From CAWGMT01 sp963823675 (GTDB lineage: Bacteria > Planctomycetota > Planctomycetia > Isosphaerales > Isosphaeraceae): a DNA stretch of 64,000 nt. The stretch covers positions 434,001 to 498,000 of the forward strand of contig CAWGMT010000013.1 of assembly GCA_963823675.1 (NCBI GenBank). The letters are read 5' to 3'. Below the pieces are notes generated by a model that saw only the letters and a list, made by a program, of their open reading frames with translations, was not told the origin of the DNA and did not search any database. Both the position numbers and the translations under genes were made by a program. Below are positions 43,387 through 51,991 of this stretch, piece by piece (position 1 is the stretch's first letter; each line of letters opens with the position of its first letter).

Positions 43387-43539
43387 TTGGCCGCGCTCTA
43401 CGAGCGGCCACCGAAAATGGGTCCACAGCAATCGAATTCCCCTGGCAATCGGCTGACGCTCGCAGCGGAAGCTTGGGGCGATCGACAACGGGCGGGGAGA
43501 TCAACCATCACTCACCGACGAAAGCGAGGACCGTGAACC

Positions 43540-44277
43540 ATGCCTGCTACAGCCGACAGCTTACGTGATCTCCATCTTCTTCACCAACGCGCTCGGGCGC
43601 TCCGCGACCGGCTGGCTTCCGGGCCAAAATCCCTGGCAGCGCGTCAGGCCGCTCTCGTCAACCGCCAAGCCGAACTGGAAACTGCCCGAAAGGCACTGCA
43701 GGACGCCAAGATCCAACTGAAGAAGCACGAGCATTCGCTCCAGAGCGTCGATGTCAAGATCGACGACCTCAAGGTCAAGCTCAATCAAGTCAAAAAGAAC
43801 GACGAATACAAAGCCCTCCAGAACCAGATCGCGCACGACAACACCGCGAAGTCGAAGATCGAGGAGGAAATCCTGCTCTGCTACGAGGCGATCGAAACCA
43901 AAGCCGCGGCTCTGGCCAAGCTCGACGACGAAGTCAAACGGTGCTCGGATGAAGTTGCCTCGCTCGAGCGTCAGGTCCAGGCGCAGGCTGCCAGCCACAC
44001 GACGCAACTGCGGGAGATCGAAACCGCACTGGCCGACGCCGAGAATACGATTCCCGAAGACTTGCGCGACCGCTACCGCCGGATCGTCGGTCGTTATGGG
44101 GCTGACGCCCTGGCGGCTTGTGAGGATGGTGCCTGCCATGGCTGCTTCACAGCGCTCACGCCGCAAATGATCAACGATCTGATCAACGACAACTCGCTGA
44201 GCTTTTGCATGAGCTGCGGCCGCCTGCTCTACATGGCCGAAGCCGAGATCTCACACACCCGCCGCACAGTAAAGTGA
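43540..44277 (+). CDS. CT398-type coiled-coil zinc-ribbon protein
   Basis: 245 aa. Residues 1-165 are a long helical hairpin (LHLLHQRARALRDRLASGPK, KNDEYKALQNQIAHD). The C-terminus is a zinc ribbon with cysteines in CEDGACHGCFTALTPQMIND and FCMSCGRLLY. This is the CT398/YbgI-neighbour zf-C4 family, with a chlamydial structure that resembles flagellar or secretion coiled-coil proteins. Its function is not settled. It lies alone between the rpoD terminator and the trxA promoter. Confidence 0.85.
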   Translation: MPATADSLRDLHLLHQRARALRDRLASGPKSLAARQAALVNRQAELETARKALQDAKIQLKKHEHSLQSVDVKIDDLKVKLNQVKKNDEYKALQNQIAHDNTAKSKIEEEILLCYEAIETKAAALAKLDDEVKRCSDEVASLERQVQAQAASHTTQLREIETALADAENTIPEDLRDRYRRIVGRYGADALAACEDGACHGCFTALTPQMINDLINDNSLSFCMSCGRLLYMAEAEISHTRRTVK

Positions 44278-44348
44278 ACCTTCGCACCGTCGCCGTGAAT
44301 CAAGGTATTTCTGACCTTTGATGGTTGACGGGGGATGTCGCTCCAGTC

Positions 44349-44386
44349 TGGTCGATGGTTGACTCATCGACCAGTGACTCTATAAT
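44349..44386 (+). promoter_or_regulatory. trxA promoter with a palindrome over the -35 element
   Basis: ttgact at 44359-44364, a 16-base spacer and a perfect tataat at 44381-44386. A perfect 9-bp inverted repeat (tggtcgatg at 44349-44357, catcgacca at 44365-44373) brackets the -35 box, so a dimeric repressor bound there would block RNA polymerase. The regulator is unknown. Confidence 0.7.
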
Positions 44387-44473
44387 GGGCTTAATCTGTT
44401 CACAGATCTCCGCAGCGTTTCCCGTTAAATTTCGATCGTTTGTCGACTTTCGCAGCTCGATGAGGCATTCGCT

Positions 44474-44806
44474 ATGGCCGGCAGTGTGAGGGAGTTCACC
44501 GACGGTAACTGGAAGTCGGAAGTCCTCGATTCAACGATCCCCGTGGTGGTTGACTTCTGGGCCCCGTGGTGTGGTCCTTGCCGCATGCTGGCCCCGACCA
44601 TCGAAAAACTCGCCGGCGAGTACGACGGCAGGGTAAAAGTCGGCAAAATGAATACCGACGAAAACCAGGAAACCCCGGGCAGCTTGCGCATTTCCGCCAT
44701 TCCTACCGTGTTGGTGTTCCAGAACGGCAAAGAGGTGGATCGCTTAGTCGGCGTCAATCCCGAGACCAAGTTCAAGGCAACGTTGGACAAATTGGGTGTT
44801 TCCTGA
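44474..44806 (+). CDS. trxA: Thioredoxin
   Basis: 110 aa, full thioredoxin length. The active site is WAPWCGPCRM (Cys33, Cys36), with the cis-proline in SAIPTVLVF and the glycine-rich end KEVDRLVGVNPETKF. It reduces protein disulfides in the cytoplasm with electrons from thioredoxin reductase. No reductase gene is nearby. It is followed 20 bases later by trpF and likely shares its transcript. Confidence 0.95.
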   Translation: MAGSVREFTDGNWKSEVLDSTIPVVVDFWAPWCGPCRMLAPTIEKLAGEYDGRVKVGKMNTDENQETPGSLRISAIPTVLVFQNGKEVDRLVGVNPETKFKATLDKLGVS

Positions 44807-44826
44807 CACTCCTCTCTTGAGAATGC

Positions 44827-45546
44827 GTGCTGGGCGCGTTTTCGGAATCGTTGATCGTGTCGCACACCGCGATTCGTGTGAAGATCTGCGGCTTGACGCG
44901 CGTCGATCAGGCCGTCGCGTGCGCTGAGCTCGGGGTCGACTGGATCGGTCTCAATTTCTACCCGGCTTCCGCGCGCTATGTGGAGCCGGCCCAAGCAGCG
45001 GCGATTGTCGCCGCGTTACCTCCGTCGGTTGGCGCGGTTGGCGTGTTCGTCGATCGCCCGGTCGTCGAGGTCGCCGAGCTGGCGGCGCAACTCGGCCTTG
45101 GGCGGGTCCAGTTGCACGGCCGAGAATCGCCCGAGGTGATCGGCTTGCTACGGCCTCTTCGTGTCGTCAAGGCCTTTCGCCTGGAATCGTACGCCGCATG
45201 GGCGAGAGTGGTCGACTATCTTGCGCAAGCCGCGACAATGGGCTGTCCACCAGAGGCGGTGCTCATCGACTCTTATGTCTCCGGAAAGCCGGGTGGCACG
45301 GGACAGGCGATTGACGCTGATTTCCTGGAAGGTAGACCTCCCCTGGACCAACTGATCCTGGCTGGCGGCTTGACGCCCGAAAACGTCGCGGAGCGCGTCC
45401 GGCGAGTGCGCCCCTGGATGGTCGATGTTGCAAGCGGGGTTGAATCGGCGCCGGGTTGCAAGGACCTGGACAAGGTGGCCGCATTTGTCCGAGCGGTGAA
45501 GCTCGCGGGTTCCCGTCTGGTACCGGGCACCGACATGGTTGGTTGA
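44827..45546 (+). CDS. trpF: Phosphoribosylanthranilate isomerase TrpF
   Basis: 239 aa from GTG 44827; GTG 44857 (MSHTAIRVKICGLT) fits the usual N-terminus equally well. Motifs along the TIM barrel are VKICGLTRVDQA (catalytic Cys region), GVFVDRP, VQLHGRESPE, IDSYVSGKPGGTGQ (catalytic Asp), ILAGGLTPENV and VDVASGVESAPGCKD. It catalyses the third step of tryptophan synthesis. Other trp genes are not in the window. Confidence 0.93.
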   Translation: MLGAFSESLIVSHTAIRVKICGLTRVDQAVACAELGVDWIGLNFYPASARYVEPAQAAAIVAALPPSVGAVGVFVDRPVVEVAELAAQLGLGRVQLHGRESPEVIGLLRPLRVVKAFRLESYAAWARVVDYLAQAATMGCPPEAVLIDSYVSGKPGGTGQAIDADFLEGRPPLDQLILAGGLTPENVAERVRRVRPWMVDVASGVESAPGCKDLDKVAAFVRAVKLAGSRLVPGTDMVG

Positions 45547-45583
45547 CAATCCAGCCAGAGACTTATAGCCTAACAGTTCCGGA

Positions 45584-46342
45584 ATGCAACTCGTGAAGCG
45601 CCATGGTGGTGCGAACATGCCGTCAACGACTCAATCCGATGCTCGTGGTCTCCTGGCCGAATGCCAGGAGAGGATCGGGTATCGGTTTCGCGACCTGACG
45701 CTGCTGCAAGAAGCGCTCACCCACGCGTCCGGCGCCAACCACCGCTTGGTCTCTAATGAACGGCTCGAGTTTCTGGGGGATGCCGTTCTGGGCACGATCG
45801 TATGCGAGCTGCTCTTTCGGAAATTTCCCCACTATCTCGAGGGCGACTTGACGCGGATCAAGTCGTCGGTCGTGTCGAGTCGTACGTGTGCCAAGATTTC
45901 CGCGGGTCTCGGAATTGAAGATTTTCTGGTCACTGGGAAAGGAATGGGGTCGCCGGCGCAGACGCCATCGTCAGTGCTTGCCGATGTGTTTGAGAGCCTG
46001 ATTGGCGCGATATATCTCGACAGCGGCATGGAAGCCGCGCGGGACTTCGTCGTGCGCTACCTCGGGCCCGAGATCGCGGCGTCGGTCGAGGAACAGGGAG
46101 AGTCGAACTACAAAAGCAATCTGCAACAGGTTGCCCAGCGGGAGTTTGGAGAAACTCCCTCGTATCTGCTTCTTGACGAAAAAGGCCCCGACCACTCCAA
46201 ATGCTTCAAGATCTCGGCACGGATCGGCCAGAGGCGTTATGCGGCGGCGTGGGGTCGCACCAAGAAGGAGGCTGAGCAGCGCACGGCGCTCAACGCCCTT
46301 TGCCAGCTCAGTGGCGAACCTATTTCCTTCGAGTCGGACTGA
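45584..46342 (+). CDS. rnc: Ribonuclease III
   Basis: 252 aa from ATG 45584 (ATG 45617 is an alternative). The signature motif is NERLEFLGDAVLG at about residues 58-70, with the second acidic site in SVLADVFESLIGAIYLDSG. A C-terminal double-stranded RNA-binding domain (NYKSNLQQVAQREFGETPSY ... AWGRTKKEAEQRTALNALC) completes the family layout. It processes rRNA and other double-stranded RNA. The next gene starts 11 bases later. Confidence 0.94.
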   Translation: MQLVKRHGGANMPSTTQSDARGLLAECQERIGYRFRDLTLLQEALTHASGANHRLVSNERLEFLGDAVLGTIVCELLFRKFPHYLEGDLTRIKSSVVSSRTCAKISAGLGIEDFLVTGKGMGSPAQTPSSVLADVFESLIGAIYLDSGMEAARDFVVRYLGPEIAASVEEQGESNYKSNLQQVAQREFGETPSYLLLDEKGPDHSKCFKISARIGQRRYAAAWGRTKKEAEQRTALNALCQLSGEPISFESD

Positions 46343-46353
46343 CGAGGCTTTTT

Positions 46354-47631
46354 GTGAGCGGCTCACTTGTTGCCGATCTTGGCCTCAGCTCGGAAGTTTG
46401 GCTCTTCCTCTCGCTGTTGGGGTGTGTCACGCTCTTTTTCAAGTTCAGCCGCGTCTGGAGCGTCCGCAACCTCGATCTGCTGCTTCTCTTCGCCCTGGCG
46501 CCAGGGATCATGCTCTTGGTGGGGAATCACCTCGATCGACCGTGGGTCGTTTATGCGTGGCTATTCCTGGGATCGGCACTCTGGTTGGTCAGGTGCCTGT
46601 TGGACCTGGGTCTGGCACGGCGTCCGCTCCTGGAACCGAACCTCAACGCCCCGGGGCTCCTGTGTCTGTCCGTGGGCGTGCTGGGGCTGTTGCTCGCCGA
46701 GACAGTAACCCTGCCGGTTGAGGATGGCGCGGCACGGAACCCTGCCGAACCGACAGGTCGCGAGGACCGGCCTCCCGTCGCGCCTGGGAATGATAATCCG
46801 GTCGTGAGACAGTGGGCCAGGATGCTACCGGTCCCGACTTCCTTGAAGCGGGAACTTCCCCAGGTGATCGTTTCGCGGGTGCTGGCGAGCCTGGCGCATA
46901 TTGGCTTGGTCGTCGGTCTGCTCGCGATTGGATGGCGGCATTTCGAGCGACCGCTAACCGGGATGGCGATGGCCGCGTGCTACTTGTTGCTACCATACAC
47001 CCGCGTCGCGGTAGTGGACAGCGGTCAACTCATTTCTGCGGCGCTCATCATTGGTGCCGTTTTCTGGCACCAACGACCGGCCGTCGCCGGGGTCTTGATC
47101 GGACTTGCGGCTGGCTGGATCCCGGCCTGTCTAGGACTGATCGCCCTCTGGTCGGGTTTTTTCCGCGGCCGAGGCATGGTCAGGTTCATCGCCGTGGCTT
47201 TGGGCGCCGTCTTTGGATGCGCGATACTGGGCTACTGGACGCCCGGACTGGCCGAATGGGCTCGAGCGCTCGGCGCCCGCAGTATTGCCGAAGTCGGCCT
47301 GTTACCCCGATTCGAGCCTCGATCGTCGGCGAGTTTCTGGAGCGGAATCGACTCGAGTTTCCGGCTGCCGGTCTTGATTGCGTATCTGTCGCTCGTGATC
47401 GTCACCACATTCTGGCCGGCGAGAAAGAACTTTGCCGAGTTGATCGCCCTGTCAGGCGCCTTGCTGGTGGCCAGTCAGTTCTGGTACCTCGACAAGGGAG
47501 GCACACTCGTGATGCTTTACCTTCCTCTGGCCATCACGATGATGTTTCGTCCCACGCTTGCAACTCGCAGGCCTCTGGCGCAAACGCTGAAACGACGCCT
47601 GAGTCACTCTACGCTCTACCCTTCATCTTGA
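46354..47631 (+). CDS. Polytopic membrane protein of unknown function
   Basis: 425 aa from GTG 46354, 11 bases after rnc. About nine to ten hydrophobic segments, starting VWLFLSLLGCVTLFF and VRNLDLLLLFALAPGIMLLV. A loop of about 70 residues after the fourth segment (PVEDGAARNPAEPTGRED) is probably outside the bilayer. WSVRNLDLLLLFALAPG recalls planctomycete membrane proteins that also lack an assigned role. The general shape resembles polyprenyl-phosphate glycosyltransferases, but no acidic catalytic motif was found, so no function is given. Confidence 0.75.
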   Translation: MSGSLVADLGLSSEVWLFLSLLGCVTLFFKFSRVWSVRNLDLLLLFALAPGIMLLVGNHLDRPWVVYAWLFLGSALWLVRCLLDLGLARRPLLEPNLNAPGLLCLSVGVLGLLLAETVTLPVEDGAARNPAEPTGREDRPPVAPGNDNPVVRQWARMLPVPTSLKRELPQVIVSRVLASLAHIGLVVGLLAIGWRHFERPLTGMAMAACYLLLPYTRVAVVDSGQLISAALIIGAVFWHQRPAVAGVLIGLAAGWIPACLGLIALWSGFFRGRGMVRFIAVALGAVFGCAILGYWTPGLAEWARALGARSIAEVGLLPRFEPRSSASFWSGIDSSFRLPVLIAYLSLVIVTTFWPARKNFAELIALSGALLVASQFWYLDKGGTLVMLYLPLAITMMFRPTLATRRPLAQTLKRRLSHSTLYPSS

Positions 47632-47690
47632 ACCGGACACTCCAACCGAGGTCGCCAGCGGCTCGATTTCGCCGAGTGGAATGGTGAACC

Positions 47691-48377
47691 ATGGATTTCG
47701 TGCTTAGCTACGAGGCAATCGCAAAGCGGATTGATCACTCGCTCCTGGGCCCGACGCTGACGCGCAGAGTTAGAGGAAGGATGTCGCCTGGCGGCCCGCT
47801 ACCGGGTTGCCAGCGTTTGCATCAAGCCCTTTGCCGTGTCGCTGGCGGCGCGGCTACTCGAGGGGTCGGACGTGGCGGTCGGTACGACGATCGGCTTTCC
47901 CCATGGCGGCCATTCGCCGGCCGTGAAGATCTTCGAGGCGAAACACGCCATGGACGATGGCGCCGCGAGCTGGACATGGTGATCAATATCGGCCAGGCGA
48001 TTGGCGGAGAATGGGACGCAGTCGCTTCCGAGATCGCGGCCGTGACCAAGGTTGCCCACTCGGGCGGGGCGATCGTGAAAGTGATCTTTGAAAACTGTTA
48101 TCTCAGCGATGACCAAAAAGTGAAACTCTGCCAGATCTGCACAGAATGTGCTGCGGACTATATCAAGACCTCAACGGGCTATGGAACCGGGGGCGCGACG
48201 CACGAGGATCTGCGACTGATGCGTCGAATAGCACCGCCTCACGTCAAGGTTAAAGCCGCGGGCGGAATACGTACGCTCGACGGCGCGATCGAAGTCGCCA
48301 AGCTGGGCTGTGACCGGATCGGAGCTTCACGAACCGGCGAAATCCTGGACGAGCTCGAGCGGCGATTGGGGATCTGA
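47691..48377 (+). CDS. deoC: Deoxyribose-phosphate aldolase with two compensating frameshifts
   Basis: ATG 47691; the frame is open for 228 codons, but residues about 27-90 are out of frame. In another frame that stretch reads EEGCRLAARYRVASVCIKPF, then AVSLAARLLEGSDVAVGTTI and GFPHGGHSPAVKIFEAKHAM, exactly the DeoC core. The shifts are near 47,765 (tgacgcgcagagttagagg) and 47,960 (gatggcgccgcgagctgg). The C-terminal part is correct: ELDMVINIGQAIG (catalytic Asp), DYIKTSTGYG (Schiff-base Lys) and VKAAGGIRTL. The enzyme splits deoxyribose 5-phosphate to glyceraldehyde 3-phosphate and acetaldehyde. As written the protein should be inactive. Confidence 0.8.
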   Translation: MDFVLSYEAIAKRIDHSLLGPTLTRRVRGRMSPGGPLPGCQRLHQALCRVAGGAATRGVGRGGRYDDRLSPWRPFAGREDLRGETRHGRWRRELDMVINIGQAIGGEWDAVASEIAAVTKVAHSGGAIVKVIFENCYLSDDQKVKLCQICTECAADYIKTSTGYGTGGATHEDLRLMRRIAPPHVKVKAAGGIRTLDGAIEVAKLGCDRIGASRTGEILDELERRLGI

Positions 48378-48385
48378 TCGTGCGG

Positions 48386-49126
48386 TTAGAACTTCGTCTC
48401 ACCCTTCCCCTGCGAGGAGATGTCGCCCGTGCGAGGAGGTGCCTGGAGTTTCTCGACCCCGTGGTTCGTCCCGACGATCAGTGTGTCGCAGAGATCGATG
48501 AAGAGGCCGGTCTCCAGGACACCGACAACGCATCGCAGTTGACGATCCAGTGCGCCGGGATCGTCGATCTGCGCGAACCGGCAATCGATGATCTGGTTGC
48601 CACCGTCGGTGAAAAATGGTGAGCCATCCGCTCGTGTGCGCCGGGAGGTCGTCGCTCCCAATTCGCGAAGCCTTCGCTCGGTGTGCGTGACTCCCATCGA
48701 GCTCACTTCCACCGGAACGGGAGCCGTCTCGCCCAGGCGGTCAACGCGCTTGTCGGCTGTGATCATGGTCACGCGATGGCTGGAGGCACTGGCCACGAGC
48801 TTCTCGCGCAAGAGCGCTCCACCCCGGCCTTTGATCATGTGGAACCGGCCGTCGATTTCGTCGGCCCCATCCAGGTTGATGTCGAGAGCAGTGACGTCGT
48901 CGAGCTCGCGCAATCGAATCCCCAACTCGCGTGCTAGCTGGGCAGTTGCTTCGCTGGTGGCGACGCCGATGATTTGCAGAGCTTCTTCAACAATGCGTTC
49001 GCCGAGCCGGCGCACCATGAGCGCGGCGGTCGAGCCGGACCCGAGCCCGACGACCATGCCGCTCTCGACCAACGCCGCACCGGCTCGCGACACGCGAAGC
49101 TTCGGAGACTCCGAATCGGTTGTCAC
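48386..49126 (-). CDS. rpiA: Ribose-5-phosphate isomerase A
   Basis: 246 aa from GTG 49126, with a gggaa RBS; the longer frame upstream runs into the tRNA gene. Motifs are GMVVGLGSGSTAALM (phosphate loop), LDINLDGADEID (catalytic Asp region), MIKGRGGALLREKLVA (catalytic Glu/Lys) and TDGGNQIIDC. It interconverts ribose 5-phosphate and ribulose 5-phosphate. It converges with deoC, an enzyme of related sugar-phosphate metabolism, with 8 bases between the stops. Confidence 0.94.
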   Translation of the reverse strand: MTTDSESPKLRVSRAGAALVESGMVVGLGSGSTAALMVRRLGERIVEEALQIIGVATSEATAQLARELGIRLRELDDVTALDINLDGADEIDGRFHMIKGRGGALLREKLVASASSHRVTMITADKRVDRLGETAPVPVEVSSMGVTHTERRLRELGATTSRRTRADGSPFFTDGGNQIIDCRFAQIDDPGALDRQLRCVVGVLETGLFIDLCDTLIVGTNHGVEKLQAPPRTGDISSQGKGETKF

Positions 49127-49148
49127 GGCGAGATTCCCTGGCCCCAAA

Positions 49149-49223
49149 TCGGGGCGACCAGATTCGAACTGGTGACCTCCTGCTCCCAAGGCAGGCGCGC
49201 TAACCAGGCTGCGCTACGCCCCG
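49149..49223 (-). tRNA. tRNA-Pro(UGG)
   Basis: A complete cloverleaf can be drawn: acceptor cggggcg/cgccccg, D arm, anticodon stem cctgc/gcagg with loop cttggga (anticodon TGG), and T arm accag-ttcgaat-ctggt. The discriminator is A at 49149. CCA is not encoded. Confidence 0.93.
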
Positions 49224-50149
49224 CGCTCCGTTCCGCAATTGGATGTTAAGCGCCGTCTGCCGCCGCCGTCAAGGCGCGTTGCGCAGCCAGGAGTGTCGTT
49301 TGCTGTCGCGTCTGCTTCCGTCAATTCGGCGGCGGCTTGGAACTGCGGCCAAAGAACCGTGAGCTGAAACGTGGGATCCAACCGGAAGAGCACGCGACCT
49401 CCGTGCGCCGAAGCAATGCGAGCCAGTAGCGGCAAGGCCAGCGAGTCGGCGGAACGAAATTCTCCGGACCGTTCGGATCTGAGCTGTCCTCGAGACTCGG
49501 CGCCGGCGGGAACCTGACGATCGACTTCGCTCCACTCGACTTCGAAGAACCCCTGGTTAACTCGCCAGGCGAGCCGACCACTCCGACAAGCGAGGCCATC
49601 CTCGAGCCGCCAGGCAATAAGCGCATCCAGCCCTGATCCAAGGTGCATTGGATCATAATCACCGAGACCTTCCTCGGCGGGAGGATCGGCCTCCAAGGTA
49701 AGACCTTGCTCGGTAAACCAAGAACGCCAGACCGGGAGCCGCTCAGCAAGAAGCTGGCCCAGTGACGAACGCACCATGGTCGCGCGCATCGGCCGATAGA
49801 TTTCTTGCAGTCGATCGAATAATCGCTCCGTCTCCTGATAGGTTTGTTCGAGCCGGGCCCAAGCGTCGGGCGCACGTCCCTCGATTCCTCGCCGGCAGAG
49901 ATAGAGACTCATCTTGATACCGTGAAGTGAGTTACGGCATCGATGCGTGAATCCACTCAGAAACTGCCGAAGTTCGCCAACGCGTTCTGGCTGCTCTGCC
50001 CAAGGGAGAATCGCGGATGAAAGTCCGCCCGCTCCAGTTCCTTCGTGCTGGTGCCGATTCATCGAGAAAAGCCTAACCGCTGGTACGCGTTCTGAGAAGT
50101 TGACTGGCCGCCAGCTTTTCTGGGCGCATACGTCCGCCATCTGGGTCAA
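49214..50149 (-). CDS. Histidine-kinase-like protein
   Basis: 311 aa from TTG 50149. The TTG overlaps the parB stop as TTGA, which supports this start; ATG 50062 is another choice. The segment FLSGFTHRCRNSLHGIKMSL resembles the HisKA phosphoacceptor box (H-x-x-R-N-x-L). The C-terminal half has a poorly conserved ATPase-like ending (LALPLLARIASAHGGRVLFR), but clear N and G1 boxes are missing, so kinase activity is doubtful. Its stop codon lies inside the first bases of tRNA-Pro (10-base overlap). Co-transcribed with parAB. Confidence 0.6.
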   Translation of the reverse strand: MTQMADVCAQKSWRPVNFSERVPAVRLFSMNRHQHEGTGAGGLSSAILPWAEQPERVGELRQFLSGFTHRCRNSLHGIKMSLYLCRRGIEGRAPDAWARLEQTYQETERLFDRLQEIYRPMRATMVRSSLGQLLAERLPVWRSWFTEQGLTLEADPPAEEGLGDYDPMHLGSGLDALIAWRLEDGLACRSGRLAWRVNQGFFEVEWSEVDRQVPAGAESRGQLRSERSGEFRSADSLALPLLARIASAHGGRVLFRLDPTFQLTVLWPQFQAAAELTEADATANDTPGCATRLDGGGRRRLTSNCGTERGA

Positions 50150-51048
50150 TGGCCGGACGATGAACCGGATCCCCCAATGATTGCGGTCAAGCGGTCAAAC
50201 TCCTCGCGCGAATGATAATCGATGACGATCTGTCCGCGCTCGTGGTTCCGCGCTCGAATGACAACCGTCGTTCCGAGCCGGCCATGAAGTTGCCTTTCGA
50301 CATCCAGGACATGAGGGGCCTTGTCGTTGGCGTCGTGAGCGGGGTCTTTGCGGACCCGGGTGCGGCCAAGGGTTGGCTCCCCCGTGGCCACGAGAGCTTC
50401 GGTTTGTCTGACAGAAAGATGTTCGGCGATGACTCTCGGCAGAGTCGCGAGCCGGCTCTCGGCGTCCGGGAGGCCCAGCAGAGCGCGAGCGTGGCCCTGG
50501 GTAATCACGCTCTTGCGAACGGAATCGATCACGGGTTCCGGCAGTTCCAGGAGTCGAATCAGATTCGAGACGGTCGACCGGTCCAGACCCAGGCGGCTGG
50601 CAAGTTCCTCCTGAGTACCGCCATAGCGGTGCAGATAGTCCCGAAACGCCGTGGCTTTGTCGATCGCGTTGAGGTCCTCGCGTTGGAGGTTTTCCACCAT
50701 CGCAAGCTCGAAAACCCGCTGATCATCGAGATCCAGGATCCGGGCGGGAATCTCGTGAAGCTGCGCCTCGATGCTCGCTCGCAAACGTCGCTCGCCCGCG
50801 ATGAGTTGGTAGCGGTCGCCCCTGGCCCGGACCAGGATCGGCTGCAATATCCCGTGCTGACGCAGCGAGTCTGCCAGCGCTGCGATTTCCTCGGGATTGA
50901 AGTACCGGCGCGGCTGAAAAGGATTGGGATCGATTTGATCGACGGCGATCTGGATGAGCTCACTCGCATTGAGCGAGCTGGCCTCGAAGCCGCCTTCCTC
51001 GCGACCGAGCAAGGCTTCCAGTCCGCGTCCCAGACGTCTCCTATTCAC
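50146..51048 (-). CDS. parB: Chromosome-partitioning protein ParB
   Basis: 300 aa from GTG 51048, chosen for the ggaggt RBS and because VNRRRLGRGLEALLG is the canonical ParB start. The CTPase core has QIDPNPFQPRRYF, GILQPILVRARGD, LIAGERRLRAS (GERRxR) and ELAMVENLQREDLNAIDKA (ENLQR). The helix-turn-helix is TQEELASRLGLDRSTVSNLI. The C-terminal dimer region is about residues 230-300. It binds parS and spreads or clamps on DNA. It overlaps the parA end by 8 bases. Three parS-like palindromes lie at 55,159-61,404. Confidence 0.95.
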   Translation of the reverse strand: MNRRRLGRGLEALLGREEGGFEASSLNASELIQIAVDQIDPNPFQPRRYFNPEEIAALADSLRQHGILQPILVRARGDRYQLIAGERRLRASIEAQLHEIPARILDLDDQRVFELAMVENLQREDLNAIDKATAFRDYLHRYGGTQEELASRLGLDRSTVSNLIRLLELPEPVIDSVRKSVITQGHARALLGLPDAESRLATLPRVIAEHLSVRQTEALVATGEPTLGRTRVRKDPAHDANDKAPHVLDVERQLHGRLGTTVVIRARNHERGQIVIDYHSREEFDRLTAIIGGSGSSSGH

Positions 51049-51787
51049 GGTCGATGACCTCCAACACAAGTTCCGCATAAGCACGCGCGCCCCGGGCCCG
51101 GGGGGCGTACTCCAGTACACTCAATCCATGGCTGGGTGCCTCACTGATCGCCACGTCGCGCGGGATGAGCGACTCGAAGACCGTTTTGGCGAAGTACTCA
51201 CGGACTTCATCGGCTACCTCGTTGGCAAGCTCCAGTGCCGGATCGAACATGGTCAGCACGATGCCGCCGATCTCCAGCCGATGGTTGTCGCGGGACTTGG
51301 TCTGGCGGGCAAGCTCGATAATCTGAGAAAGCCCTTCCATGGCAAAGTATTCGCATTGAATCGGAATGTAGACTTCCGACGATGTGCTCAAGGCAGCCCG
51401 GGTGAGTTGTCCCAATGAGGGGGGACAGTCGAGCAAGACGAAATCATGATGGTCCAGTTCGACCGAAAGTTGCTGGCGCAAGGCCGACGCGCGTTGTCGA
51501 TTCGCCGCCGAGAGTGCATCGGCGTCAGCCAAGCTTTGAGAACCGGGCAGCAGAAAGAGTCTGGGCTGGGAGGTCTCGACGATGGACTCGCGGAGAGGTT
51601 GACCCTGCACGAGCGGGTGTCGCGGCACGGGAGCGACGCCCAAGCCGCTGGTGGCGTTGCATTGGGGATCGACGTCGACGACCAAGGCCGTTCGCCCTGC
51701 CTTCGCCAGTCCGGCCGCAAGGTTGATTGCAGTCGTCGTTTTACCGACGCCCCCCTTCTGGTTGGCCACGCTGATGATTTTGGCCAC
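51041..51787 (-). CDS. parA: Chromosome-partitioning ATPase ParA
   Basis: 248 aa. The deviant Walker A motif KGGVGKTTTAINLAAGLAK, Walker A' VVDVDPQCNATSGLG and Walker B FVLLDCPPSLGQLT identify the ParA/Soj family. The short N-terminus (MAKIISVANQ) has no helix-turn-helix, as in chromosomal ParA. It works with ParB to segregate the replication-origin region. It is the first gene of the parA-parB-kinase-like cluster. The 204 bases upstream (51,788-51,991) hold its promoter, but none is obvious. Confidence 0.95.
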   Translation of the reverse strand: MAKIISVANQKGGVGKTTTAINLAAGLAKAGRTALVVDVDPQCNATSGLGVAPVPRHPLVQGQPLRESIVETSQPRLFLLPGSQSLADADALSAANRQRASALRQQLSVELDHHDFVLLDCPPSLGQLTRAALSTSSEVYIPIQCEYFAMEGLSQIIELARQTKSRDNHRLEIGGIVLTMFDPALELANEVADEVREYFAKTVFESLIPRDVAISEAPSHGLSVLEYAPRARGARAYAELVLEVIDRE

Positions 51788-51991
51788 GGCGGGCGACTCC
51801 CAAGTTTCGTGTGGCGATCGCTGGCCGGACGGCGCCAGATCCGACGATGAATCCCCTCCGGGAGCTTCCGCTGGCCATCGGGTGGAACCTGGCTCCGGAT
51901 CGCGCGATTCGGTGCCGACGCAACTCGATCGACAATCAGCCGGGAGAGTATCGACTGCGACAATGAGTGTAAAGTTCAGTTGTTTCGGCGT

